Below, piece after piece: positions 1 through 7,739 of a DNA stretch of 7,863 nt (positions within the stretch are counted from its first letter, which is position 1; each line of letters opens with the position of its first letter). Location of the stretch: the NCBI GenBank assembly GCA_946886435.1, contig CAMPIR010000034.1, forward strand, positions 1 through 7,863, given 5' to 3'. Source of the DNA: an uncultured Candidatus Saccharibacteria bacterium (lineage in GTDB: Bacteria > Patescibacteria > Saccharimonadia > Saccharimonadales > UBA5946). The translations under genes and the position numbers were made by a program. The notes beneath the pieces were generated by a model. The model was not told where the DNA came from. It saw only the letters and a program-made list of their open reading frames with translations, and did not search any database.

Positions 1-849
1 GGCACGGGTGAAACATTGCCGAGCACGGAACGAACGATCACGAACGCCAACGCCGTCCTCAACGGAACCAACTACAACACGATCACATGGGCGTCAGTCC
101 CTGGCGCAGTTCAGTACAAGGTTTACCGAACAACTTCCGCTGGCACACCGGCAAGCACCGGACTCATCGGCACAATTACGGGTGGTACGACACTCAGCTT
201 TAACGACACTGGTATTGCTGGTACGACTGTGGCGCCAACCAACAACTCAACCGGTGGCGCAACATTTGCAAGTACCCTCAAGGCGAACACGGCGAGCGGC
301 TTTACCGGTAACCTCCTCGATCTCCAGGTAAATGGAAGCAGCAAGTTTAGTGTTACCGAGGCGGGAAACACTAGCGTCGGCGGCACGCTAACCGTGACAA
401 ACGGGGCAACCTTTAACGGAACAATGACCGTCGCGGGAGCGGTGACGTTGAATAGCACTTTGACTGTCAGTGGAGCGACGACCGTTGCTAGCATTACGGT
501 CAACGGCCATATCGTAAGCGGCGGTAGTGCACCGACAACAACTCTAGGCCCTGCCGGCTGTGATAACACCATACTGAATATTGCGGGAAATGATACGGCT
601 GGAAAGATTTACTTCGCCGTCACCAGCTTCGCTAGCTGTACGGTTAGCGGCCAGATGGCTCGTATCACTTTTGCCAGTCCTTTCGGCGACTCTCCGGTCG
701 TTGCGATCACCCCGGCCAACGCAAACGCTGCAGATTTGAACGCCTATGTTGACAACGCCAATGTACTTACCACGTATTTCGATATCAACACCACCCAGGT
801 GCTTGTCCCAGGCGAAACCTATATATGGCACTACCACGTCATCGAATAA
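1..849 (+). CDS. C-terminal part of a large secreted/surface fibre-like protein (5' truncated by window edge)
   Basis: The frame is open from base 1 and ends at TAA 847-849, giving 282 visible residues; the true start lies upstream, so the Met codon at 16 is internal. Residues about 1-73 resemble a fibronectin type III-like module (central Trp, then a GAVQYKVYRT strand, ending near an NDTG turn). Residues about 80-175 are Thr/Gly/Ala/Val-rich short beta repeats, with a 12-residue period at 128-175. Residues about 176-282 form a compact tail domain with two Cys residues (possible disulfide) and a YIWHYHVIE end. I recognise this tail type from giant surface or tail-fibre-like proteins of CPR bacteria and related phage proteins. 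The composition (few charges, many Thr/Asn/Gly) suits an extracellular protein. Its likely role is adhesion or cell-surface display; the binding partner is unknown. No terminator is visible between it and the ATPase operon 52 bases downstream. A prophage tail fibre is an alternative, but no other phage gene is present. Confidence 0.8.
   Translation, partial: GTGETLPSTERTITNANAVLNGTNYNTITWASVPGAVQYKVYRTTSAGTPASTGLIGTITGGTTLSFNDTGIAGTTVAPTNNSTGGATFASTLKANTASGFTGNLLDLQVNGSSKFSVTEAGNTSVGGTLTVTNGATFNGTMTVAGAVTLNSTLTVSGATTVASITVNGHIVSGGSAPTTTLGPAGCDNTILNIAGNDTAGKIYFAVTSFASCTVSGQMARITFASPFGDSPVVAITPANANAADLNAYVDNANVLTTYFDINTTQVLVPGETYIWHYHVIE
382..525 (+). repeat. 12-residue tandem beta repeats inside the surface protein
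   Basis: Translation in the surface-protein frame gives successive 12-residue units GTLTVTNGATFN (382-417), GTMTVAGAVTLN (418-453), STLTVSGATTVA (454-489) and a degenerate SITVNGHIVSGG (490-525). The period is 36 bases at protein level, but the DNA copies have diverged, so this is an old repeat rather than a recent tandem duplication. Such T-x-T-V-x-G units are typical of beta-solenoid or triple beta-helix shafts in fibre proteins; that fold is inference. Confidence 0.7.
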
Positions 850-875
850 TCGTGATTACCCCTAATCGTGATACC
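848..875 (+). repeat. Short direct repeat in the ATPase operon promoter region
   Basis: AATCGTGATTACC at 848-860 is repeated as AATCGTGATACC at 864-875, a 16-base period differing by a single inserted T. The second copy covers the expected -35 position of the promoter before the operon. Two half-sites about one and a half helical turns apart could be an operator, but no regulator is identifiable in the window and chance is possible. Confidence 0.45.
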
Positions 876-891
876 GATATTGTGTTAAAAT
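863..891 (+). promoter_or_regulatory. Extended -10 promoter of the F-type ATPase operon, near-leaderless
   Basis: TG at 883-884, one base, then TAAAAT at 886-891 makes a good extended -10 element. The -35 position (863-868, taatcg, 17-base spacer) is weak, as often seen with extended -10 promoters. A start point about 7 bases after the -10 falls near 898-899, only about 3-4 bases before ATG 902. No Shine-Dalgarno sequence precedes that ATG, so the mRNA is probably leaderless or nearly so. Confidence 0.55.
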
Positions 892-901
892 CATAACCAA
901 T

Positions 902-1717
902 ATGATGAGTCGCAGCGTGGGGTATAGGGGCATAGCGGGTGCTATCGTGGCGACGGTGGTCGTTGCTCTTTATGCGCCAGTTCTGCTGGCAGCTGCTGCG
1001 ATCTCTCAGGGTTATGTGACAGAGGAAGCCCTTGCAGCTGGCGTACTCGTGAGCAGGGGCGCGGATGGCGACTCTGTTCGCGCGGCGTCGCCAGATAACG
1101 CTAAAAACATGGTTGGTGTCGCAAGTTCCCAGGCGTTGCTCGAGATTTCAGGCGGTAGGCAAGAAGTTCAGGTGGCAACGAGTGGCACAGTAAATACATT
1201 CGTTAGCACGCTGAACGGAGAAGTCGAGGCCGGTGATCATATCGCCCCTTCGCCGGTTGCTGGTGTCGGCATGCGCGCTACCGATAGCGGCTACGTTGTT
1301 GGCGTCGTAGCGGCAGGCTTTGATAAGGCGCGTAATGTCACAGAAAAAGAAATCATCGACAAAGAAGGCAAAGCGACTACGATAAAAATTGGGCTGCTGC
1401 CGGTCCAGATCAACGTCGCATACTACGAAAAGACAGATACCTCGCTGCTGCCAGAGTTTATTGCTAATCTGGCCCGGGAGATCGCTGGTCGTGAGGTTTC
1501 CGCGGTACGGGTGATCGCGGCTGGAGTGATACTGGCAATCGGGCTGAGCGTGGCCGTGGGGCTCGTTTCGTCGTCGGTACGCTCGAGCATTATCTCTATC
1601 GGCCGTAACCCATTGGCGGCGAAAGCAGTGCACAGGGGTATGTTCGAGGCAAGTGGCCTGGCGATCGGTATTTTACTGGTCGTGCTTATTGGGGTATATT
1701 TAGTGTTAGTAATATAG
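902..1717 (+). CDS. F-type ATPase subunit c-like protein with a large N-terminal extracytoplasmic domain and no ion-binding carboxylate
   Basis: This protein has 271 residues against about 70-90 for a normal subunit c. Residues 7-34 are a signal peptide or anchor. Residues about 36-195 form a soluble, probably extracytoplasmic domain; its GDHIAPSP (111-118) and GMRATDSGYVVGVV (123-136) pattern resembles beta domains of CPR surface proteins. Residues 204-223 and 248-271 form a hairpin joined by a loop with R235-N236-P237, matching the Arg-Gln/Asn-Pro loop by which c-rings bind gamma and epsilon. An ungapped comparison with bacterial c subunits aligns Met247-Phe248 with their Met-Phe and places Ile255 where the essential Asp/Glu belongs. 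The nearest acid is Glu249, six residues earlier, and helix 1 has none. First gene of the operon, 10 bases before the b-like gene, in the atpE position. The start is ATG 902 or 905, with no Shine-Dalgarno. I infer a ring that can be turned by F1 but cannot carry protons in the usual way; a non-rotary anchor is the alternative. Confidence 0.72.
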   Translation: MMSRSVGYRGIAGAIVATVVVALYAPVLLAAAAISQGYVTEEALAAGVLVSRGADGDSVRAASPDNAKNMVGVASSQALLEISGGRQEVQVATSGTVNTFVSTLNGEVEAGDHIAPSPVAGVGMRATDSGYVVGVVAAGFDKARNVTEKEIIDKEGKATTIKIGLLPVQINVAYYEKTDTSLLPEFIANLAREIAGREVSAVRVIAAGVILAIGLSVAVGLVSSSVRSSIISIGRNPLAAKAVHRGMFEASGLAIGILLVVLIGVYLVLVI

Positions 1718-1727
1718 GGGGAAAAGG

Positions 1728-2339
1728 GTGGAATTATCTCAGGTTCTGACGGTTGCTGGCCTTGTGCTTGTAACTATGATCGCTGTCGGCGCACTGCTCT
1801 GGGCTTTGTATCTGGACAATAAGGTGCGCAGTAGTCCGTCTCCTAAGCACTATGATGTGCATATCGAACCGGTGAAAGTCTTCTCAGATGAGGACATCGC
1901 TCAGGTTGGAGATGACGCGAGGGAAGGCCTCAAGAGGGCGATCGAGCATTCGTCGGACATGTTACGCGCTTCGATGGAGGCAACGATTAGCGGTCTGAAC
2001 GTAAAAACAGAAGAAATGGTAACCACAGCTCTTGCCCAAGAGTTTGAGAAATATCAGGTCAGCTTTGCGGCGCTCCGTGAAGAAACTATCAAAGATTTCA
2101 CGAAGCTTCAGAAAGAACTTGATGATGATCGGGTAAGGCTAACCGAAGAGCTCGAATCACTAGTTGCCAAGGACCGTGAGGCGCGCATGGATGCCTTTAA
2201 CACAAGGCTTGGTGATGTGGTGTCGAGCTATATTGTCGAAACGTTGGATAAAGGTATCGATCTCGGGGCGCAATCGTCGTATATCATGCGGACGCTTGAG
2301 GCGCACAAAGAAGATATGAAGAAGGACGTGCTCTCATGA
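1728..2339 (+). CDS. atpF: F-type ATPase subunit b-like stator protein
   Basis: This 203-residue protein has one N-terminal membrane helix (about 6-29), a linker with prolines (SPSPKHYDVHIEP, about 36-48), then a long, highly charged helical region (about 60-200) with coiled-coil character. That is the layout of subunit b, which ties F1 to the membrane through delta; canonical b is shorter, about 155-175 residues. Sequence similarity to b is weak by eye, so the call rests on topology and on its place between the c-like and delta genes. The start is GTG 1728, preceded by a purine-rich AGGGGG at 1716-1721 next to the stop of the previous gene. Its 3' end overlaps the delta start by four bases (ATGA), implying coupled translation. 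With no subunit a in the operon, what the membrane helix packs against is unclear. Confidence 0.7.
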   Translation: MELSQVLTVAGLVLVTMIAVGALLWALYLDNKVRSSPSPKHYDVHIEPVKVFSDEDIAQVGDDAREGLKRAIEHSSDMLRASMEATISGLNVKTEEMVTTALAQEFEKYQVSFAALREETIKDFTKLQKELDDDRVRLTEELESLVAKDREARMDAFNTRLGDVVSSYIVETLDKGIDLGAQSSYIMRTLEAHKEDMKKDVLS

Positions 2340-2827
2340 GCCTAAAACTGCCCGCTGACGTGTATTCACCAGATCAACTTGGCATTGCGCTCTGGGAGCT
2401 TTCTGGTTTGATCGCAAAGCTTCAGGACGCTGCAGTTCGGGGAGCTGTCGTCAAGGAGGGCGCACAGCAACAAGATGTTCACGTCTCGAATTTTCTGCTC
2501 AGTATTCTCCATTCGGCAGGAATTTCACCGGCTGACCGTCCGGCGCTCGAACAGCTTCAGGCGAACCTACAGCAGGTCAGGGATCAGGCGCCCGTAGCCC
2601 ATATGGTTTTGCCGGCATTGCCAAACCAAACCCTCAAACGGCAGCTTGTTGAATGGTTCCGCGCACAGATTCACCAGCAAATGATGATGACCTTTGCGGT
2701 TCGCAGCGACATCGGCGGCGGTTTCATAATGCGAATCGGATCTCGGCAGTATGACTATACGTTCCGGACCCAGTTGCTCGCAAACAAACAACGGATAGCG
2801 GAGATTTTTGATAGTGTACGAAAGTAA
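2336..2827 (+). CDS. atpH: F-type ATPase subunit delta (OSCP-like)
   Basis: The 163-residue product is slightly shorter than the usual 175-180. The C-terminal half shows the family signature: a hydrophobic strand, a helix, then D125-I-G-G-G-F-I-M-R-I-G135 and a YDYTFRTQL stretch, matching the GG-hydrophobic-R-hydrophobic-G and D-x-S-hydrophobic-R-x-x-L region of delta/OSCP. The N-terminal half (1-100) is helical and Gln/Ala/Leu-rich, in line with the helical bundle that caps F1. Delta links the top of alpha3beta3 to subunit b. ATG 2336 is supported by AAGGA at 2322-2326, nine bases upstream, and by the ATGA overlap with the b-like gene. The 3' end overlaps alpha by up to 20 bases. Confidence 0.85.
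   Translation: MSLKLPADVYSPDQLGIALWELSGLIAKLQDAAVRGAVVKEGAQQQDVHVSNFLLSILHSAGISPADRPALEQLQANLQQVRDQAPVAHMVLPALPNQTLKRQLVEWFRAQIHQQMMMTFAVRSDIGGGFIMRIGSRQYDYTFRTQLLANKQRIAEIFDSVRK
2800..2816 (+). promoter_or_regulatory. Ribosome binding site deciding the alpha start (TTG 2808 or GTG 2814)
   Basis: GGAG at 2800-2803 lies inside the end of the delta gene. It is 4 bases from TTG 2808 and 10 bases from GTG 2814; both are in the alpha frame and there is no ATG nearby. TTG gives the longer protein with a tight spacing, while GTG is a stronger start codon with a slightly long spacing. The choice changes only two residues. Either way alpha starts within the delta gene, favouring coupled translation. 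Confidence 0.5.
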
Positions 2828-4237
2828 CGCATTTGAACAGCTCGTCGCTGCCGGTAACTCTACCGGTGAGGTTGTTGCTGCCGAACGCTTTTTGGTCAAG
2901 GTCAAGGGGCTAGATGGTACACCCATCGGCGCGCTTGTCATGTTCCAGTCCGGCCAGCGAGGTGTCGTCCGCGAGGTACAAACCGGAGTTGTGTTGGTTC
3001 TGAGTCTCGATAAAGAGAGCACGCCTGTCGGTTCACTCGTAGTGTTAGAGGAATTGGCACTGACGACAGCGGTCGGAGAAGCGCTTATTGGCCGCGTCAT
3101 TACGCCGCTCGGCCGGCCGCTTGACGGTAAAGAGGCAGTTACGCTAGCCGATACGCGCGATGTTTTCTCGACGGCACCTGGTATTCTCGAGCGCAGCTTG
3201 CTCAAAGACCAGCTTTATTCAGGTGTTTCGATGGTCGACATGCTGTTTCCGATTGTGCTCGGTCAGAGGATTGCGATAATGGGGGACACCAAGACCGGCA
3301 AATCAACATTTTTGATGCAACTGGGGGTTAACCAAAAAGGCAGCGATACGGTTGTGGTTTATGTCCTTATCGGCAAGCGGCGAGTCGAAGTTGATCAGCT
3401 CATCACGATGCTCACCACATCAGGCGCGATAGAGAATAGTATCGTGATTGTCGCCAATGTCTTCGACTCACTTGCGCAGTCATATATTGCTCCGTACGTT
3501 GGCTGTGCTATCGCAGAATACCTCTGGCAGACAGTGGGCCGAGATGTTGTTATCGTCTACGATGACCTGAGCGCCCACGCAAAGATCTACCGAGAAGTTT
3601 CGTTGCTCGCAAAAGTAAACCCAGGGCGTGAGTCATACCCAGGGGACATGTTCTTTGCGCATTCATCGCTACTCGAGCGTGCCGGAAAACTTGTCAGCAA
3701 CGGCAAGACGTTGACGGCACTCCCGGTTGTCTTGACTCCGAGTGACGACATCACAGCATATTTGCCAACTAGTATTATGTCGATCACCGACGGTCAGATC
3801 ATCTTTGATCTCGCGACATTTCGCCAGAATATCCGTCCAGCCGTAAATACCGGGCTATCTGTCTCGCGTGTCGGTGGCCGCGCGCAGTCCGCGTCACAGC
3901 AGCAGCTCTCGGGTGCGCTCATGAAACTACTTGCCGAGCACAAACAGGCGCAAGAGTTCGCCCATTTCGGCAGCGACTTATCGGCAGAGGCAAGACGCAT
4001 TCTCGAGCTGGGCCGACAGATCCACGAAGCACTTCGCCAGTCGCCAGGTGATCTCTATTCTATTGTTGAACAACAGCTAGTGCTCCGGGCTATCGTGGTG
4101 GGCGGTGGCGCTGCCCAGTTGGACGTCATAGCACTCAAGAACCAGGCGCGAGAAGCGGCACCGTCCGTCCAGACGGAGGAAGATATTGAACGGATTGCGA
4201 ACGAATTGCTCGCCCGAGTGGCGACCGGAGGCGGGGT

Positions 4238-4241
<4 letters not shown>
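2808..4241 (+). CDS. atpA: F-type ATPase subunit alpha
   Basis: At 477 residues it is shorter than the usual 500-515. The order is N-terminal beta-barrel (about 15-85), nucleotide-binding domain, then helical C-terminal domain. The P-loop G-D-T-K-T-G-K-S-T is at 159-167 (Lys165). The Arg finger that reaches into the beta catalytic site is Arg354 in VSRVGG. Motifs IVYDDLS, NPGRESYPGDMFF and SITDGQI are typical of alpha. Lys190 (IGK) stands where most alphas have Gln, and catalytic Glu is absent, so this is the non-catalytic subunit. The N-terminus has only about 15 residues before the barrel, so most of the helix that normally binds delta is missing. The start is TTG 2808 (or GTG 2814). The end overlaps gamma by ATGA. 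Confidence 0.93.
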
Positions 4242-6672
<2,431 letters not shown>

Positions 6673-6680
<8 letters not shown>

Positions 6681-6701
6681 AGGCAGGCTATCGGCTACAA
6701 T
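6673..6701 (+). promoter_or_regulatory. Sigma70-type promoter for the 6746 gene
   Basis: TTGCTT at 6673-6678 and TACAAT at 6696-6701 are separated by 17 bases. The -35 box overlaps the last codons of the epsilon gene. Transcription would start near 6708, giving a leader of about 38 bases. The leader carries GGTGGAGA at 6723-6730 as a rather distant ribosome binding site, 15 bases before ATG 6746. No terminator separates it from the ATPase operon, so read-through is also possible. Confidence 0.6.
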
Positions 6702-6745
6702 GAAGCCATAAGAACTTTAATGGGTGGAGAAACAAGTTAAAAGCT

Positions 6746-7258
6746 ATGGATTTTAAAACGCAAACTAACAATAGCCAAGCGCCGCAGCAACCAAGCGCCA
6801 CTTTAAGACCAAGTACCAACAATCAGAAACCGTCGAGCAGCCGCAAGACACTTGGTTTGGTTATTGGTCTCGTCGTCGCTGTTGCTCTCGTCGTCGTTGG
6901 GCTTGTGGTCTGGCAGACCAAGAGCGCCGGTGCCGGTGGTATCTCAGGTATTGAAGAGGACAAATATCAAGCAGTCTTTCTCACAAACGGACAGGTTTAC
7001 TTTGGTGACCTGACCGCGAGCGGCAAGGAATACGTCGAACTCAGTAACGTATATTACCTCCAGGTTCAGCAGGAAGTTCAGCCAGCCGCTGAAAAGACTG
7101 GCGAGCAACCTCAGGTTTCACTGACTAAGCTCGGCAACGAGTTACATGGGCCAACCGACAAGATGCACGTCAGCAAAGATCAGGTACTCTTCTGGGAGAA
7201 CCTCAAGGATGACAGCACGGTCGTAAAAGCCATCAACGACTACCAGTCAAAGCGATAG
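6746..7258 (+). CDS. Single-pass membrane protein of a conserved CPR family, function unknown
   Basis: The 170-residue product has three parts. Residues 1-34 are polar and probably disordered (Gln/Asn/Ser/Pro-rich, then a basic SSSRK). Residues about 35-57 are one membrane helix of Leu/Val/Ala. Residues about 70-170 are a soluble domain, outside by the positive-inside rule. That domain has YQAVFLTNGQVYFGDL, YVELSNVYYLQ, then a Pro/Glu/Gln-rich loop, LTKLGNELHGPTDKM and QVLFWENLKDD. I recognise this pattern as a recurring uncharacterised family in CPR genomes; no function is known to me and none is claimed. It has its own promoter and a strong terminator, so it is probably monocistronic, although read-through from the ATPase operon cannot be excluded. 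Confidence 0.75.
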   Translation: MDFKTQTNNSQAPQQPSATLRPSTNNQKPSSSRKTLGLVIGLVVAVALVVVGLVVWQTKSAGAGGISGIEEDKYQAVFLTNGQVYFGDLTASGKEYVELSNVYYLQVQQEVQPAAEKTGEQPQVSLTKLGNELHGPTDKMHVSKDQVLFWENLKDDSTVVKAINDYQSKR

Positions 7259-7284
7259 TCTAAACGTCGCCACGTACGCAGTAG

Positions 7285-7321
7285 ATCTAAAACCGCCCAC
7301 ATCAAATGGGCGGTTTTAGAT
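7285..7321 (+). terminator. Perfect 15-bp intrinsic terminator after the 6746 gene
   Basis: ATCTAAAACCGCCCA (7285-7299) pairs without mismatch with TGGGCGGTTTTAGAT (7307-7321) around a 7-base loop. A GC core is followed by a TTTT run on the right and matched by AAAA on the left. The U tract is therefore part of the stem, and the structure should act in both directions. It starts 26 bases after the stop of the membrane-protein gene and separates it from the rRNA promoter. Confidence 0.88.
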
Positions 7322-7337
7322 TGTGCGGGAATACCTC

Positions 7338-7366
7338 TTGCAAAACAGAGAGAGATTCTATATAAT
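7338..7366 (+). promoter_or_regulatory. Strong sigma70-type promoter of the 23S rRNA transcript
   Basis: TTGCAA at 7338-7343, a 17-base spacer and a perfect TATAAT at 7361-7366 make this the best promoter in the window. Transcription would start near 7373. It lies just after the terminator and points at 23S rRNA, so 23S here can be transcribed without 16S. I see no second promoter in tandem. Confidence 0.8.
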
Positions 7367-7398
7367 CAATCAAGTTGAGCGAATGTTTCGAGACTGAA

Positions 7399-7475
7399 AC
7401 CTCTGGCGACTAGAACCTAAAACAGTTTAGTCCCGGGGTTATTTATTTGCCCAAAGTCCGAGGACTAACAGAGGT
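7399..7475 (+). other. Nested stems with a competing pairing in the 23S leader
   Basis: ACCTCTG (7399-7405) pairs with CAGAGGT (7469-7475), and directly inside it TTAGTCC (7427-7433) pairs with GGACTAA (7462-7468), so the two helices stack on the 3' side. GACTA (7408-7412) can pair instead with TAGTC (7428-7432), which uses the same bases as the inner helix. The two inner forms exclude each other. Confidence 0.5.
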
Positions 7476-7479
7476 GATG

Positions 7480-7499
7480 ATTGTCGCAAAAATGACAAT
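7480..7499 (+). other. Small hairpin in the 23S leader
   Basis: ATTGTC (7480-7485) pairs with GACAAT (7494-7499) around an eight-base A-rich loop. It is only 6 bp and AU-rich, so modest stability is expected. Confidence 0.4.
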
Positions 7500-7546
7500 G
7501 AAATCAGCCTTTACAATCTGTTAAACAGACTGGTACACTAGTCTAG

Positions 7547-7600
7547 CTTGAGTCCACACACAAATCGCTAAATTCTTAGCTATCAAGGTGTGCACTCAAG
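7547..7600 (+). other. Long two-part hairpin in the 23S leader
   Basis: CTTGAGT-C-CACAC (7547-7559) pairs with GTGTG-C-ACTCAAG (7588-7600), 12 base pairs interrupted by one C-C mismatch. An apical hairpin GCTAA/TTAGC (7567-7571 with 7576-7580) closes a 4-base loop. A long, nearly perfect helix like this is a plausible RNase III site or boxB-like element. Confidence 0.6.
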
Positions 7601-7658
7601 AGGTGAGGCATACGTAATTTAACAATTAGTTCAAATTTTGATGATAAAGACATAGGAA

Positions 7659-7723
7659 TTGACGGCAAAACGAAGTTATAAAGTGCTTCGTCAGTAGTTG
7701 GTGTATACCAATCTACTAGTCAA
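7659..7723 (+). other. Three-way-junction RNA element just before 23S
   Basis: TTGAC (7659-7663) pairs with GTCAA (7719-7723) and encloses two hairpins. The first is ACGAAG/CTTCGT (7670-7675 with 7686-7691). The second is AGTAGTTGGT (7693-7702) paired with ACCAA-T-CTACT (7707-7717), 10 bp with one bulged base and a GTAT loop. It ends 16 bases before the 23S 5' end, where a maturation or assembly role is plausible. Confidence 0.5.
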
Positions 7724-7739
7724 AACCAATGCATAAAAA

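Larger units (their letters stand above)
7373..7739 (+). other. About 365-base structured leader of the 23S rRNA transcript
   Basis: This gene-free stretch lies between the rRNA promoter and the 23S 5' end. I find no tRNA, 16S, 5S or coding sequence in it. It holds at least four stem-loop regions (nested stems at 7399-7475, hairpins at 7480-7499 and 7547-7600, and a three-way junction at 7659-7723). TTTAACAATTAG at 7618-7629, just after the 7547-7600 hairpin, is somewhat like the boxA antitermination element of rRNA operons. The leader is probably removed during 23S maturation. Exact transcript ends are not visible. Confidence 0.6.

Noticed and set aside
8..331. 107-residue plus-strand frame overlapping the surface protein
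   Set aside because: It is rich in Arg/Ser/Thr/Gln with no motif, and the overlapping frame carries clear domain signatures.
123..572. 149-residue open frame on the minus strand
   Set aside because: It lies opposite the surface-protein repeats. Its Val/Pro/Leu-rich composition is the complement of the Thr/Gly repeats, and nothing in it resembles a known protein.
544..837. 97-residue minus-strand frame opposite the tail domain of the surface protein
   Set aside because: No recognisable motif, and the plus strand encodes a recognised CPR tail domain there.
1148..1633. 161-residue minus-strand frame opposite the c-like gene
   Set aside because: Composition is irregular with many Arg/His/Cys. 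The plus strand has signal, hairpin and operon context.
2567..3205. 212-residue minus-strand frame across delta and alpha
   Set aside because: It spans the junction of two well-supported genes and is Ser/Thr/Pro-rich without domains.
6720..6740. Six-codon upstream frame (MGGETS) before the 6746 gene
   Set aside because: It has no ribosome binding site of its own and no regulatory codon pattern; the GGAGA inside it more likely serves ATG 6746.
7373..7739. Possible tRNA, T-box, RNase P or tmRNA in the 23S leader
   Set aside because: I found no CCA-adjacent acceptor stem or TTCRA arm, no T-box signature and no RNase P core. The stems fit a plain rRNA leader.
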